Below are positions 22,074 to 35,458 of a stretch of 64,000 nt of DNA, in pieces. This DNA is from Rutidosis leptorrhynchoides (taxonomy: Eukaryota > Streptophyta > Magnoliopsida > Asterales > Asteraceae), in assembly GCF_046630445.1 (NCBI RefSeq), contig NC_092335.1, positions 317,116,001 through 317,180,000 of the forward strand. The letters are read 5' to 3'. Made by a program: the position numbers and the translations under genes. Under the pieces are notes generated by a model that was given only the letters and a program-made list of their open reading frames with translations, had not been told where the DNA came from and ran no database searches. Within the stretch, counting starts at the first letter, position 1. The number at the start of each line of letters is the position of its first letter.

Positions 22074-22811
22074 ATGTCAAATAATCAAAACGTAAAACAA
22101 AACACACTTCCTTCTTTGTTGGAGAAGGATAAACTCAATGTTCAAACTTCCTAGACTGGCACTGCAACCTGAGAATTGTTCTCAAGCATAATTGGAAGTT
22201 GAATAAAGTTTAGAATCCATATCCTTTCTTCCTGTTGTAGCAGTTGCTGCTGCTCAGCAAAATGATTATCGAATGTTGTTCAATGATCAGGAAGAAATAG
22301 GATTGAAGGGTGAAAAATAATAAGTCGAATACTTTATGGAAAGGATATGGTAAATCATTTGCCAGGAAAATATTCCACCTTCCAAGAAGGAAATCCCAAC
22401 AAAAGACGCCGAATGTTCCCATTGTGAAAAGGTTGGCAATTGGAGACGGAAATTGTCCTATCTTCCAATATGAGCTGAGAAAAGGCAACGCTGGTGAGAC
22501 TAGAAAATCAGGTATATTCCATATATAGTTATATATTTCTTCTAGTGATTCCTAGATCTTTGTTAACTGGTTATGGCCTTCACACCTGTAACAATATGAA
22601 GGGAATGAGAAGAAGTAATAGACTGAAGAAAGACACACTGGATTTTCAAGTAGGCAAGGGGGATCAAGCTTTTGTTAAAGTTATTGGTACCTCTGAATTT
22701 ACTTCTCTAAGTGGTCTTATTGTTTTGTTGAAACAATAGCATTATGCTCTCAATACTGCGAGCGATATAGTTTGAAAGATGTTAGTATTGAACTTGCATT
22801 TACACACTTAA
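22074..22811 (+). pseudogene. gag: Copia gag and start of protease (5' half of split element)
   Basis: Decayed copia gag. The N-terminus has the family pattern SLLEKDKLN and, after a frameshift, FLDWHCNLRIVLKHNWKLN. The middle of gag is deleted. A zinc knuckle follows near 22413 (CSHCEKVGNWRRK, His changed to Asn, then a frameshift into NCPIF). Next comes a protease start where the expected DTG reads LTG (LTGYGLHTCNN at about 22565), followed by RRSNRLKKDTLDFQVGKG. The sequence stops at 22811, where the chromovirus is inserted, and resumes at 40513. Several stops and frameshifts make it non-functional. Confidence 0.75.
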
Positions 22812-25106
22812 TGTCACACCCCCAAATAGGGCCGGGGGTATTTGTGACTAATTATATCAAATTAAGCAATTGTATAACGAGAATGACTCTATATGAGACG
22901 TTTTATATAACTTTTATTGAGTTTTGCAACAGAAGATAATAATCATTATATTTTATTGAATGAACAAAGCATTAATTGTTTTTAAATGAAACGATAAGTA
23001 ATGCATGAAGACTCCAAGCATAGCAAGCAATCATCATCAAAGCAGCATATCGACGGCATCTAATTACCTGAGACAAACATGCTTAAAAAGCCAACACGAG
23101 GTTGAGTGAATAACATAGGTTTAATTTTGAGTAAGTTCGTTAGACCACAAGATTTAATAAAAGTCAATATATCATGTATATCAAAAGCATGCCATGAGCG
23201 TATAATATCAAAACTAAATGATTTTACCTCGTAACAATACATATGTAATTGTTGAGATCATTATTATACCACCATTTGACCTGAGGTCAACAGTGCGGGA
23301 CGTTACTCCCAATAGCGCTATCTATAATAATTCTGTTTGCCACTTTAATTCATCTAGCAATTAATGATATTACAAAGCAGGGATTTGTATGTTTCAAATG
23401 AACACAATAAAAATACTCATGTTGGTCGCATAATAAGTTTGTACTTGTGTCTAGCATGTTAAAGCATTTAAAATAAAGCATGTGTCTCACCCCAATGTAA
23501 AAACATAAAAATGTAAAAGCGGGGCTATGAAATTCACCTTAAATAGTTGTTGAAGTATTCCACGCAAGAAAGGAAAGTAAAGCAAGTAAGGGACCGAGAT
23601 ATCAACCTAGAGATAGAATGTACGATTAGATGTTATCTAACAGACATAAGTATAGTAACTATAATAATGATAATGGTTTTCTAAAAGAAATTCCATTTTC
23701 GGAAAGGTTACTATCTATGGAAAGTTTCCACTTTTAGTAACTTTCAAATTATAGAAAGTTCGGGTTATAATATTTAACAAGACGTTGTACAACTATCTCA
23801 AATCTCGTTGCTATCATACAAGTTACTTGAATGAGCAGTTGTTACCGGGTGCCCAGAATTCTTGACCAGAATCTATGTCATGACATTCGAAATCCACAAA
23901 CGGTTCTCATAAGGCAACAAGGACCACCCTAGACCATATGTAGCGGTGACGTTCATATATAGTGCACGTTATCTTGATTATAACCTTCACATATTATGGG
24001 TGTATAAACTTTATTATATAACTAAGTTAATTATATATAGTTACTATTAGTATTACATAACTATTAATAGTTTTATAATTATATGCACATTATTATTCAA
24101 GCTATAATTACTATCTTAACTTAGATTAATTAATATCTAAAATATACTAATCATTATCTCATACAATAAATATAACATAATTAGAAATATTATTTGTTAT
24201 TTAATTTACAAGATACTTAATAATATAGTACTTTATTAACCCAATATTATCCATAAATACCTAAATAATTAATTAAATACCTAAGAATCATATATATAAT
24301 TTTTATAGTCTTAATTAATTATAAAAAGCAGTAAAAAAATTTAAGAAACTAATTTTATTACAATTTTGCATTTATATTTGTTTCTATTCTTAATTTAATC
24401 ACAAAACAAGTTTAATTTTACATAAAATACTAAATAAACCTAAATAATGATTTTTAAAATTTTTGTAAGTTTCTTACAGTTAAATAACCTGTAGAAAAAT
24501 ATTTATAAAATATTTCTTTATTTTTACAATTATTTCCTTATTTACCTCCTATTTACATAATAATAGTTTTTAATTATGTAATAATTATTAATTCGACCCA
24601 TAAATTAATTTATATAATATTTTCAGACCTTGACAAAGTTTATGAACCCAGAAAAATTATTTATTTATTTTTATTTACTGTGTATATTTTTATTACGAAT
24701 TTTATATGATTTTCGTTTTTAATTAGTATTTAATTCATAATTAACTACAAATAATATTCCAAAACTTATCATAATTATTTTTATAAGTACTACTACTGTT
24801 CTAAATAATTTCCAAACAAATACTACTGATGTGAATATTATTAACAATTTAAAATAACAATTGGGTAAAAAATACAAGAAATAAATAAAATGAATAAAAA
24901 TAAATAAGAAAATGAAAAGGAAAGTTACCTCAAGACTTCTTCAAGTTTTTAGAGAGGGGATTTTGGTGTGATTTATGAATGAGAAATTAGGAGTTTAGGG
25001 GTGTTTATATAGTGCAAGTATTAGAGTGTTAGTCAACATAAGGATGTTCTAATTTATGATTTTATTTTATTTTATAATTCTTTTAGTAAACAATAGGTGG
25101 TACTAG

Positions 25107-25202
<96 letters not shown>

Positions 25203-25243
25203 TTTAGTCAACATAAGAATGTAATTGTTTAAGATTCTTTAGT

Positions 25244-25328
<85 letters not shown>

Positions 25329-25651
25329 TTTTTTTATATTTATTACATGATAAGTATTATTTTCTTTTTACTAATTCATGACTTGTATTTTTTATTTTTA
25401 TTTAGTTCCCAATTGTTTTATTATTTATATAAATGTTACTTTTTATTTATTACTTATAGATTAATAGTTATAATATTATAGAAATGCATAAATTTTAATT
25501 AGCCGTGAGTGTCGACTAAAATTTTATTATTTGGTCAACATTAAATCGATTGTGTATATAACAACCCTTAAATAATTAATATGTATAGTCAGGCAGTAAA
25601 CCCTAGGGTCATTTCAGTAATTTCAGAAGTCGAAAAGTGAGGGTTGTTATA
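22812..25651 (-). repeat. 3' LTR of Tekay-type chromovirus
   Basis: 2,840 bp, TATAACAACCC..GTGTGACA on the minus strand. It matches the split right LTR throughout. It includes (TA)n at 25117-25199 and (TTA)n at 25247-25327. No genes inside. Confidence 0.9.
25117..25327. repeat. (TA)n and (TTA)n microsatellites in chromovirus LTR
   Basis: A TA array (25117-25199) and a TTA array (25247-25327). The corresponding right-LTR arrays differ in length: TA is short at 39971-39996 and TTA is long at 40046-40196. Confidence 0.95.
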
Positions 25652-25671
25652 GTACCTCCCCTTTAATAAAA
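25652..25671 (-). other. Polypurine tract of chromovirus
   Basis: Minus strand TTTTATTAAAGGGGAGGTAC directly against the LTR start TATAACAACC. Confidence 0.75.
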
Positions 25672-25738
25672 ACTTCATCCCGAAGTTTTAGGTAGACTTC
25701 TCGGATGCATCAGCGGTTGAGAAGAGATGGGGATATTT

Positions 25739-26119
25739 CTATTTCATCTGGTCTTCATGTTCCCTGGTATAGTCGGGGCCTCTTTGTGAATTCCAATGGA
25801 TCTTAACAATAGGAATAGTGCTTTGTTTCAAGCGTTTTTCAGTTTGGTCCACGACCTCCATTGGTTCTTCTATGAAATGCATTTTATCATCAATGCGAAT
25901 GTCATCTAAAGGAATAACGAGAGTGTCATCAGCGAGACACTTTTTAAGATTCGAGACATGAAATACGTCGTGTACGTTGCTTAGTTCAGCAGGTAATTCT
26001 AATCGATAAGCCACGGGTCCGATCCTTTCAGTAATCTTGAAGGGTCCAACAAAACGCGGACTTAGTTTGCTTCGTTTACTAAAATGAACGACGCCTTTCC
26101 AAGGGGATACTTTCAACAT
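25739..26119 (-). pseudogene. Chromovirus integrase C-terminus with chromodomain-like tail
   Basis: 126-codon open piece. It begins [12 protein letters not shown] and runs through the [17 protein letters not shown] and [13 protein letters not shown] patterns of chromovirus integrase C-termini. It ends in a chromodomain-like block ([20 protein letters not shown], then VKIHWNS and FTREHEDQ-type residues). In chromoviruses this module is thought to direct integration to heterochromatin. It ends at a TGA in place of the usual basic Lys-rich end. It is separated from the integrase core by a region with stops (26120-26281). Confidence 0.8.
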
Positions 26120-26281
26120 GACTTTGTCACCAACTTAGAATTCCAAATTTTTCCGACCTTTATTAGCATAGCTCTTCTGTCGGCTGCGGGTAGTTTCTAT
26201 TCGTTTCTTAATCTGAACTATCTTTTCGGTTGTCTCGTGTATGATTTCAGGACCGGTTAACTGTCTGTCCTCTAATTCATC

Positions 26282-26860
26282 CTAGCACAGTGGGGATCTA
26301 CATTTTCGTCCGTATAAGGCTTCAAAAGGTGCAGCCTTAATACTTGAGTGGTAACTATTATTGTAAGAGAATTCAACCAAAGGCAAATGTCTATCCCAGC
26401 CTTTGCCGAAGTCGATAACACAAGCGCTAAGCATATCTTCCAATGTTTGAATGGTTCGTTCACTTTGACCATCGGTTTGCAGATGATAAGGAGTACTCAT
26501 GTCGAGTTGAGTTCGAAGAGCAGTTTGTAAGGATTTCCAGAACCTGGAAGTGAATCTACTGTCGCGATCGGATATGATTGATATAGGAACACCATGACGA
26601 GAGACAATTTCTTTGATATACAGTTGTGATAATCTCTCCATCTTGTCAGTTTCCTTGATCGGTAAGAAATGAGCAGATTTAGTAAGACGATCTACTATGA
26701 CCCATATAGTATCATTGCCACGAGAAGTCTTGGGCAAATTAGTAATAAAGTCCATAGCGATACATTCCCACTTCCACTGCGGAATATCCGGTTGTTGCAG
26801 TAAACCAGACGGCTTTTGATACTCGGCCTTAACTTTTGAACAAGTAAGACACTTGCTCAC
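26282..26860 (-). pseudogene. Chromovirus integrase core
   Basis: The upstream end gives the second half of the zinc-binding HHCC domain ([11 protein letters not shown]). The catalytic core follows, with [28 protein letters not shown] and [15 protein letters not shown], so the Asp-Asp-Glu triad is visible. It ends at a TAG in GRKCRSPLC-stop-DEL. Further stops upstream (FYW-stop-PN at about 26890) separate it from the N-terminal part. Confidence 0.85.
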
Positions 26861-26947
26861 ATATTCAGCAATATCAGATTTAAGATTAGGCTACCAATAG
26901 AATTCTTTCACATCGTGATACATCTTACTGGAGCCTGGGTGAATAGA

Positions 26948-27175
26948 TTATATACTCTTATGTGCTTCATCCAAGACTAGCTTTCGCAGATTTCTGAATT
27001 GAGGAACCCAGATACGGTTGTTGTAATACCTTGTTCCGTTCTCCTTGATTTGTAATTGGTTTTCAAATCCTGAAGGTCTTTCATGTCCGATATTTTCTTG
27101 CTTTATAGATTCTAGTTGTGCTTTCTGAATTTTAGCAGTCAGATTTGTTTGAATGATCATGTTCAAAGCTCGCAC
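26948..27175 (-). pseudogene. Chromovirus RNase H/integrase linker and integrase N-terminus
   Basis: Short open piece between two nonsense codons. It begins just after an apparent CGA-to-TGA change in VKPI-stop-VRALNM and ends in LDEAHKSI, where the first His of the zinc-binding domain lies. It continues the same reading frame as the neighbouring pieces in pattern. Confidence 0.7.
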
Positions 27176-28450
27176 TCAGATAGGCTTGACTCGATCCTTT
27201 CGACTGAGTGCATCAGCAACAACATTTGCCTTACCAGGATGGTACTTGTGCTCACAGTTGTAGTCATTTAGTAACTCGACCCAACGTCTTTGTCTCATGT
27301 TCAGTTGCTATTGATCAAAGATGTGCTGGAGACTCTTATGATTGGTGAATACGATGAATTTAATTCCATAAAGATAGTGTCGCCACATCTTTAATGCGAA
27401 TACTACAGCTCCTAGTTCCAAGTCGTGGGTAGTATAGTTCTTCTCATGCTTCTTTAATTATCTGGATGCATATGCAATGACTTTCTGGCATTGCATTAAC
27501 ACACACCCAAAACCTTGGTTTGAAGCATCACAATAGACTACGCAGTCTTCAGTTCCGTCGGGTAGTGATAAGATTGGTGCGGTAGTCAACTTTTCTTTCA
27601 GGGTCTGGAACACAGATTCCTGTTCACTATACCACTCACACTTTTTATCCTTATGGGTCAACTTGGTGAGTGGTTTGGCAAGAACGGAGAAATCTTTGAT
27701 AAATCTCCGATAATAACCGGCAAGTTCGAGGAACTGACGAATGTGCTTCGCGTTCTTAGGTGTTTCCCAGTTTCGAATAGCCGTGATATTCACGGGGTCG
27801 ACATGTATTCCATCACTGTCAACTACATGTCCCAAAAACTGAACAGTCTTCAACCAAAAAGCACACTTGGAGAATTTAGCATACAACTGTTCCTTTTTTA
27901 ATAATTTCAGAATTTGTCGGAGGTGTTGTTCGTGTTCTTTCTCTCTCTTAGAGTAGATGAGAATATCGTCAATGAAAACAATCACAAACTTATCGATATA
28001 AGGCTTGCATACACGGTTCATGAGATCCATGAATACAGCAGGAGCGTTAGTTAACCCAAAGGGCATTACCAAAAATTCGTAATGCCCGTAACGAGTTCGG
28101 AAGGCAGTCTTGGAAACATCGAATTCCTTAACAATAAGTTGATGATATCCAGATCTCAGGTCGATCTTGGAATAGATGCTTGATACTTGTAACTGATCAA
28201 ACAAGTCATCGATTCTAGGGAGAGGATAACGATTCTTGACGGTCAACTTGTTTAGTTCACGGTAGTCGATACACATCCTCATTGAACCATCTTTCTTTTT
28301 AACGAACAATATAGGTGCTCTCCACGGTGATGAGCTAGGACGAATGAATCCTTTCTCTAGAAGCTCTTGTAGTTGCATAGATAGCTCTTTCATTTCTGAT
28401 GGAGCTAGCCGGTATGGTGCCTTTGCAATAAGTGCAGCACCGGGGATCAA
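27176..28450 (-). pseudogene. Chromovirus reverse transcriptase and RNase H
   Basis: A 330-codon open piece (27458-28450) holds a near-complete reverse transcriptase: [40 protein letters not shown], the LRSGYHQ block, [17 protein letters not shown] and the catalytic FIDD in [13 protein letters not shown]. The RNase H start follows ([13 protein letters not shown]). An in-frame TAA (CAA-to-TAA type) after AYASR at 27458 interrupts RNase H, which continues with decayed motifs ([19 protein letters not shown]) down to about 27180 with another stop near 27310. Confidence 0.9.
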
Positions 28451-28468
28451 ATTGATTTGAAACTCGAC

Positions 28469-29326
28469 TTATCTTTGTGGTGGAAGACCAGGGAGTTCAT
28501 CAGGAAAGACTTCAGGAAAGACTTCAGGAAAGTCTTTAACAACAGGAACTTCAATACGCCGTTCATCTGGCTTGACTTCCTTTATGTGAGCCAAAATGGC
28601 TTGACATCCTTTCATAAGGTACTTTCGAGTTTTGATGCATGAGATAAGATTAAGTTTGGAACCACTCTTGTCTCCTTGGATAACTAGAATTTCACCAGTT
28701 TCGAGAGGAATATTAATTGTCTTATCAAAACACTGGATACCCACTTTCATTGGGGATAACCAATCCATCCCTAAGACTATATCAAAGCTTCCTAGTTCAA
28801 CAGGCAATAAGTCAACCTTGAAGGTTTTATTGGCTAGAGTCAGATTACATTCCTTGTAGATCCAGTCAACTTTTACAAATTTACCATTGGCCATTTCTTC
28901 AAGATACTTAGTGTCTAAGGTTTGGGATTTCTCGTCAAATAAGGCACAAAATTCAGTAGACACATAACTTCTATTAGCACTAGTATTGAATAAAATAGAA
29001 GCATAACAGTTGTTGATAAGAAACGTACCAGTGATGACGTCCTCGTCGTCCCTAGCTTCTTCAGCAGTCATGACGAATGCTCGGCCCTTAGCCTTGCCAA
29101 CATCTGCATTCTTAGTGATATCCTCCTTCTTAGGACAATTGGCTTTTGTATGTCCTATTTCACCACAAGAATAGCAAGTAGGAACAAAGGGCTTGTCTTT
29201 AGTTGCAGGAGTATATGTTGTAACAGCAGGAATTCTACAATTTTTACTCAGGTGACCCATCTTCTTACAGTTTCCACATTGAATATTACACTTCCCATTG
29301 TGATGTTTTTCACATCTTGACAACAA
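28469..29326 (-). pseudogene. Chromovirus zinc knuckles and aspartic protease
   Basis: 285-codon open piece. Two intact CX2CX4HX4C zinc knuckles come first (CGNCKKMGHLSKNC and CYSCGEIGHTKANC, residues about 17-65). A retropepsin-like protease follows. Its active-site triplet, normally DSG or DTG, reads NTS in ILFNTSANRSYVS, so the catalytic Asp is lost. The flap and GMDWLS motif are still present. The FPEVFPDELPGLPP linker leads to reverse transcriptase. A TAA separates it from reverse transcriptase at 28469, and a frameshift lies near 29250-29330. Confidence 0.85.
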
Positions 29327-29826
29327 GGAAGGGTTCCTTTATAGCGTTTTTCGGGTTCACCCTTAGATTCTTTTTGCTCTATCTCTTCCCACTTTCTTTT
29401 AGCATCTCCTTTCCTCCCAAGTTTGTTAATTAGCTGGTTTGCTATACAAATGGCTTCTTGTATGGTCCTTGGGTTTAATACAGCGACGCCCCTTCGGAGT
29501 CCATCAGGTAACCCATTGATGTAGTGTTGGATCCCAAGATACTCGGGAGTAGTCATGTGAGAATTCATGAAAGTAAATTCTTGGAATTGGTTAGTGTAGT
29601 TTATGAGACCAGCATCCACCATTTCCATGTTCCCAAACTCAGGTCTTTCAATACCCTTGTATGTAGGGAGCTGGTAGTTCATGAAATTCTGATATGAATA
29701 AATAGTCGGAAGGTTTCGCGGTGCGCTATTATTGCCATTGCTTTGTGCGCAGCCATCAATTGTTAGAATGGGGAGATGTCAAGGCTACGTTTGGATTTGC
29801 GTTGCTTGATTCGCCGTGAACCATGT
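29248..29826 (-). pseudogene. gag: Chromovirus gag (internally deleted)
   Basis: Gag remnant. The best open piece is 29248-29682, which has the gag C-terminal pattern (EFTFMNSHMTTPEYLGIQHY, INGLPDGLRRGV). A more upstream ATG at about 29826 begins an interrupted N-terminus. The Trp-rich capsid core seen in related elements is missing, so gag appears internally deleted as well as frameshifted into the zinc-knuckle piece. Confidence 0.7.
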
Positions 29827-30027
29827 TTCTTCAAAACACAATAAGGTTAGCGTTCTAAGGAAGACGTAAGGCAAGAAGTAAAAGTATGGATAACAGATAG
29901 CAAGATAATAAGGAATAGGCAATTAAAACTAAAGCAGGAAAGGCTATAGTCCAAAAGATTGCTAAGGCACCCTAGCTAACACATAAGGCACATATAAAAT
30001 ACAATCCTGGTTCTCTATAACAATCCT

Positions 30028-30039
30028 ACTCTGATACCA
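30028..30039 (-). other. Primer-binding site of chromovirus, Met tRNA type
   Basis: Minus strand TGGTATCAGAGT, one mismatch from the initiator-Met consensus, three bases from the LTR end TGTGACA. Confidence 0.85.
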
Positions 30040-31797
30040 ATCTGTCACACCCCCAAATAGGGCCGGGGGTATTTGTGACAAATTATATCAAATCAAGCAA
30101 TTGTATAACGAGCACGACTCTATATGAGACGTTTTATATAACTTTTATTGAGTTTTGAATCAGAAGATAAATAGTCATCACATTTTATTGAATGAACAAA
30201 GCATTAAATGTTTTTAAATGAAACGATAAGTAATGCATGAAGACTCCAAGCATAGCAAGCAATCATCATCAAAGCAGCATATCGACGACATCTAATTACC
30301 TGAGACAAACATGCTTAAAAAGTCAACACGAGGTTGAGTGAATAACATAGGTTTAATTTTGAGTAAGTTCGTTAGACCACAAGATTTAATAAAAGTCAAT
30401 ATATCATGTATATCAAAAGTATGTCATGAGCGTATAATATCAAAACTAAACGATTATACCCCGTATCAATACATATGTAATTGTTGAGATCATTATTATA
30501 CCACCAATTGACCTGAGGTCAACAGTGCGGGACGTTACTCCCAATAGCGCTATCTATAATAATTCCGTTTGCCACTTTAATTCATCTAGCAATTAATGAT
30601 ATTACAAAGCAGGGATTTGTATGTTTCAAATGAACATGATGTCGTGCGAGGTGTACGTGAAATACTATATATTTTTGATACGAAAAGCGATACAGATTAC
30701 ATAAGTTTTAATTATTTATTTACAGATGGGATTTACCTAAACCTTACTACAACACTATAAGCAGTGTACTTAATCGTAGAGTAGTGTAGTTTTTAGTAAG
30801 TCCGGTTCGTTCTACAGGTAGATGGCTTAATTCACACTATATTTTAAATAACTATATTTGTACAAAATATATATAATTATATATAATAATATATAAAAGG
30901 GGGTTTACCGTTTAATGACCGGTTTTTCGATTTTATATTTTAAGTCACAATTAAAACCTAATGCAAATTATAAATGACGATTATTAAAGTGCGTAAAATA
31001 AATAACAATATAATAATTATGCTTATTTAAACTTCCGTAACCATGATGTTTGACGTTTTGATTATTTATTACCCTGGGTTAATTATCCTTTGTCCTAGAT
31101 GTATTTGAAACCTATCTGGTTTTTGTCCATAATAGTTCATCGGTCATAATTATAAACTACTCGGCAAATTTAACCTTATACCCGAAGTCAAATATTCGAA
31201 CTAACTGGGGATTCGAACTGTAACAAGGTCTTAATACTTTGTTTAATGAATACACCAGGTTAAGGACTGTGTGTAATCCAAGGTTTTAATACTTTGTTAA
31301 CAATTACACCAGTTACCCTTGAATGTAATCCACCCCTATTTTAATGAGTCCAGTAACTATTAATCCATCCCCGTGTCCGGTCAAATGAACAATAATTTGT
31401 ACTTATAAATATCCCGCCCATCGTGTCCGATTAAGCGTATGTGGTTATATATAGATACGTCAAATCATAACCTTTATATTAAATTAACGAGGTATCGTTT
31501 ATTTAATATAAAGTCCATTAATAGCCCATAGTCTAATTTCCACAAGTGTCGATCTTTTGTCCAAACCCCAATTATGGTACAAAATCCAATAACCCAATCT
31601 TAATATTTAGCCCAACGTCACGATTACTTCGGCTCAAATAAGCATAATAATAACTTAGTTACGAGACATTAATTTAAAAAGGAGAACATAACTTACATTG
31701 AGTATTTATCGCGTAGCTTTACACAGACAGAACTTTGACTTTAAAACTCGTAAAATAACTTTTACATAACCTAAACTAATCTAATATAAAACTAACC

Positions 31798-31903
<106 letters not shown>

Positions 31904-31994
31904 CTAAACATAGGGAGTAATATATATATATTTTTGTGTGTGTATAAACTCGTCGGATTTCGTGGCCTTTTATAGGCAGATTCTGAAATTTCTG

Positions 31995-32042
31995 CTCCGA
32001 GATCGTGAAGCAAATGTGCCTTCCAGCTCCGAGATCGCGAAG
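31995..32042. repeat. Paired 16-bp near-palindromes, nested 3' LTR
   Basis: CTCCGAGATCGTGAAG (31995-32010) and CTCCGAGATCGCGAAG (32027-32042), starts 32 bp apart. Ideal symmetry would be CTCCGCGATCGCGGAG; each copy keeps a GATCGC-like core. Confidence 0.75.
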
Positions 32043-32512
32043 TAACGCACTCCAGCTCACCAACTTTTGGCCATTTGCTTGTCGACGTTATTTAATATAA
32101 TATATAATATATAAATAATTTATATAATTATTTAAATATTATATTTTATTCTTGTGCATAGTAGACTTGTAATTTTTGGTCCGTTGCGTCGGGCGTTGAT
32201 AGTTGGCTCAGGTGCCGGTTTCGGATTTTCGAACGCTTTTTCGTATAATTTAATATCTTGTACTTTGCGTTCCGCAACTTGTACTCTTGTAATTTTTAGA
32301 CGTTTCTCATCAATAAATGGAACCACTTGGATTGTATCTTGTACGTTTGAGCATTTTGGATGTTTTTGTCTTCGAATCTTCGTTTTCGCCTTTTGTCTTC
32401 GCACTTATTTAATATAAACGAATATTACTTGAAAATAGAACAATTGCAACTGAAAACTTTACATATTGGAAGGATATTGCTACTAAATATATGTTCATTT
32501 GAAGCACTATCA

Positions 32513-34327
32513 AATATCCCCACACTTGAACGTTGCTTGTCCTCAAGTAATACATAACTTGAAATTAAATCACACGAATCACTTCTTTATTCTTCACACT
32601 TTATACATCAGTGATTTTGATACGGCGGTATAGACAATGATAGTAACGGTGTGGTTTACAGTCCCACATGAGTATGAAAATTTAGATCCTTTAAGGAAAT
32701 TGGATCTTTATGAAAATATTTGATCTTTTGAAAATTTCATTCTAGCTTTTGCCCTAGATAAGTTTTCCGGAATAACCCTTCACCGGTGTTGCAAAATATT
32801 TTTGTGGGTTTTGTGAGTTTCAGATTTGAAAATTTTAGCTCAACACTTGCGGTTTTGTGTTACCCACTTGCTAACCTTGTATTAGGAAAGCAACACGTCC
32901 AGTTTACTTGTCTCGTATATTACCTTTCAGCAAACTACCGTCCGGTTGTAAAGGAAAGCGATGAACAAGAAACTGTTAAGGCAATGTCTAATGACATGCA
33001 TTTGTTCATGGTCTAAAACGTGTCGGATGCTATTACTATCCTTTGTAGGAGCAATAGTAAAGATCATCCTGTAATTTTTCGGTCTGGCACAATGTCCTAT
33101 CTTCGACCATGCTATGCAACCACCGTTCTTACAGTTGACACCCGATTTGGTTCAGGTGACCTAATGAATTCCAGGTGAATTCTCAGGATTTTACGTTCAA
33201 TGGTAATGAACGCATTGAAAATGGGTTTTCAGAAAACAAATCGGTTTTATTTTTGATCAAAATATTTTCTCGTTCAAGCTCGAGTTTAGATATCATCGAA
33301 TTCCATGAGTTTGTAATTCTCAATCTTTAAGGTCAATCTCAAGGATTGAGTAATATCAGGCTTAAAAGCTGATTTTTAATCTTTAAGGGGGTCTGATTCA
33401 TTAGTCTTATCAAGCTAATTTGCATGGCGCCCTCCCCATTTTACGAGACAAATCCTCTCATGGATAGGATAAGTCTGACCACATGGCGACCCTGTTTGAT
33501 GCTGAGGTCCGTGGATTTCCTGCTGATTTTAGAGATGACTTTTCTAGATATTTCGTCAACCTACAGCTGGTCTGGACAACAACTTCTTGACCTAAATTAA
33601 GAAGCGCGTGTCTTTTTCGGAAGACTTTACTTCCTTTTAATGATGGAATTGATTCATCGTGTACATCCATCTTTTCTTTTCTTTCATCGGGTAAAACAGT
33701 TAATTTAGTCCAAAACAAAAGCACCTGCAATAACTTTACAGAAACATGTGATAGATAGTTCTTAATTGAATAACTTGGTACATTCTCCCCACACTTGGCT
33801 TTTTTCATGCGTCTTTTTATATCCTAATAAATAAATTCAAACATTTTAGTTGTTTCTCAATTTATGTCCTTTTCGAGGTAACAATAATTTCGGCATTAAC
33901 ACCTAGTTTTATCGTTCATAAATATGTATAAACATGATTTTGAATTCATTTAGTTGAAAAATTTTAAAATTTTCACAATATTTAGAAAATAAGCCAAGTA
34001 TAAACCCGAGAGAATTTATAACCCTTCCCCATACTTGAGATCATGCAATGCCCTCATTTGCATGAAATCAGACTCTAATTATAAATTCATGAGGGTGATT
34101 AGTGTAGAAAAGTGATTAATAATACTCAGTTTGTAATTACAAAGCTCGTCGAATGATAGATGGTGCACCTCATCGTTCATTCCTTCTTGTTTTATCACAT
34201 ATGTTTTTCTTCAAGAATGGTTGCTTTTCTGAACTGTTTGCTAATTTTTGAAAATGCGTATTTTACCCTTACTCATCATGCATTTTTATTAACGAGTTAT
34301 GCACTAACCCGAACCCCTAATTTAACG
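32513..34327 (-). other. 3' non-coding region and polypurine tract of nested element
   Basis: The polypurine tract AAGTGTGGGGATATT (minus strand, 32513-32527) abuts the LTR. The remaining 1.8 kb has no gene but matches 48900-50850 of the large Athila element through most of its length. Shared landmarks include a block near 32880-33175 (CAACACGTCCAGTTTACTTG and GGTGACCTAATGAATTCCAG). Open frames here are non-coding coincidences. Confidence 0.7.
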
Positions 34328-35458
34328 TTAAGTGGGGTTAGACTTCCTCACACTTAGCTGACGACATGTGAAGTCTGTAGAATAAGTTCCACGAATTAAA
34401 ATAGTGAGCCAGTTATTTACATCTCGGGTGGTATAAAATATATCAATGGGTTTAAAGTTTAAACCCACCCGATCGTCACTACTTAATTCTTTTTTAAGTG
34501 TAGCTTTTAGTAAATGGATATGTCTCTTTTCTGGTTCTTGGTCAAATGGATCGATATACACCGACATACATACTATAGGGTGGACAATTCCTAACATTTT
34601 CTTTCGTTTATTCTCGGGATTAAAGTTTTCACCTCTATTACCCAATTGGGAGAAATCCGAGGTGTCATTATCTATTACAGCTCATGGTTCATCTTCGGTA
34701 GATGACTCGTCTATTGAGAATATTGGATTGGAAGGTTGTGGCTGGATCGAAGTAATTTCTTCTTCATTAACGGTCCTTATTGGTTCCACCACTTTGGTCT
34801 CGGGGGTAAAATTTTCAACGTTATCATTTTCCCAAGAGTACCAATTTGTCACCCTTACTTCTTCTTCATCCATTGATGGATCGATGATTTCGTCGGTTGA
34901 GGCTAATGTGTCGATATGTTGTGAAATTGGTAAAGCTGAATAAAAAGTATCATCGGGATAATTGGTGATTTCGGAGCTCTCGAATTCATCAAAATTCGAT
35001 GATATGAGATTTTCTTGCATAATATTCCTCAGATCAACAGGTGTGTAATCTGATAGAGTTTCAGCTTGCCTATTTACAAACTCTCTCATTTGTTCATTTT
35101 GAGCATCAACTTCTTCGAGTTTGATTTTCATATAATCTAAAAAAATTTCAGACACATAATTTTCCTCGTCCTCTGGTTGTTGAGTTTGGATATATTCTTG
35201 GGAATAATCCCAATTTGGCTTATATTCTTCATAATCATTCCATTCAGGTTCCGTGGGTGAATAATTTTCTATAGGAACGTAATAATAACATTCTCGTGTT
35301 GAATGACAATCTCCACATATTTCACAACCAGTTATTGTTTCATTATTCGTGATCCAAGATTGACCGAACGAATTATCATCAACACCCGTTTGAGGGTATT
35401 GATTTAATTGATTTCGGATGTCATAAAGAGTTTCCAAGATATTTTCGAGGTTTTCCAT
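34328..35458 (-). pseudogene. Gag-like ORF of non-autonomous Athila-related element
   Basis: One frame of 377 codons from ATG at 35458, with a single TGA at 34682-34684. A zinc knuckle lies near residues 45-57: CEICGDCHSTREC, CX2CX3HX4C. This is the same unusual spacing as the Athila gag knuckle in the large element (CEQCGGPHLTKDC). The middle is very acidic and Tyr/Glu-rich. The last third is basic (KRKKMLGIVHPIV) and ends in RQLSVRKSNPT. It has no capsid pattern that I recognise. A nucleic-acid-binding, gag-derived role is likely from the knuckle; the rest is unknown. It may be close to intact, with only one nonsense codon. Confidence 0.65.
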
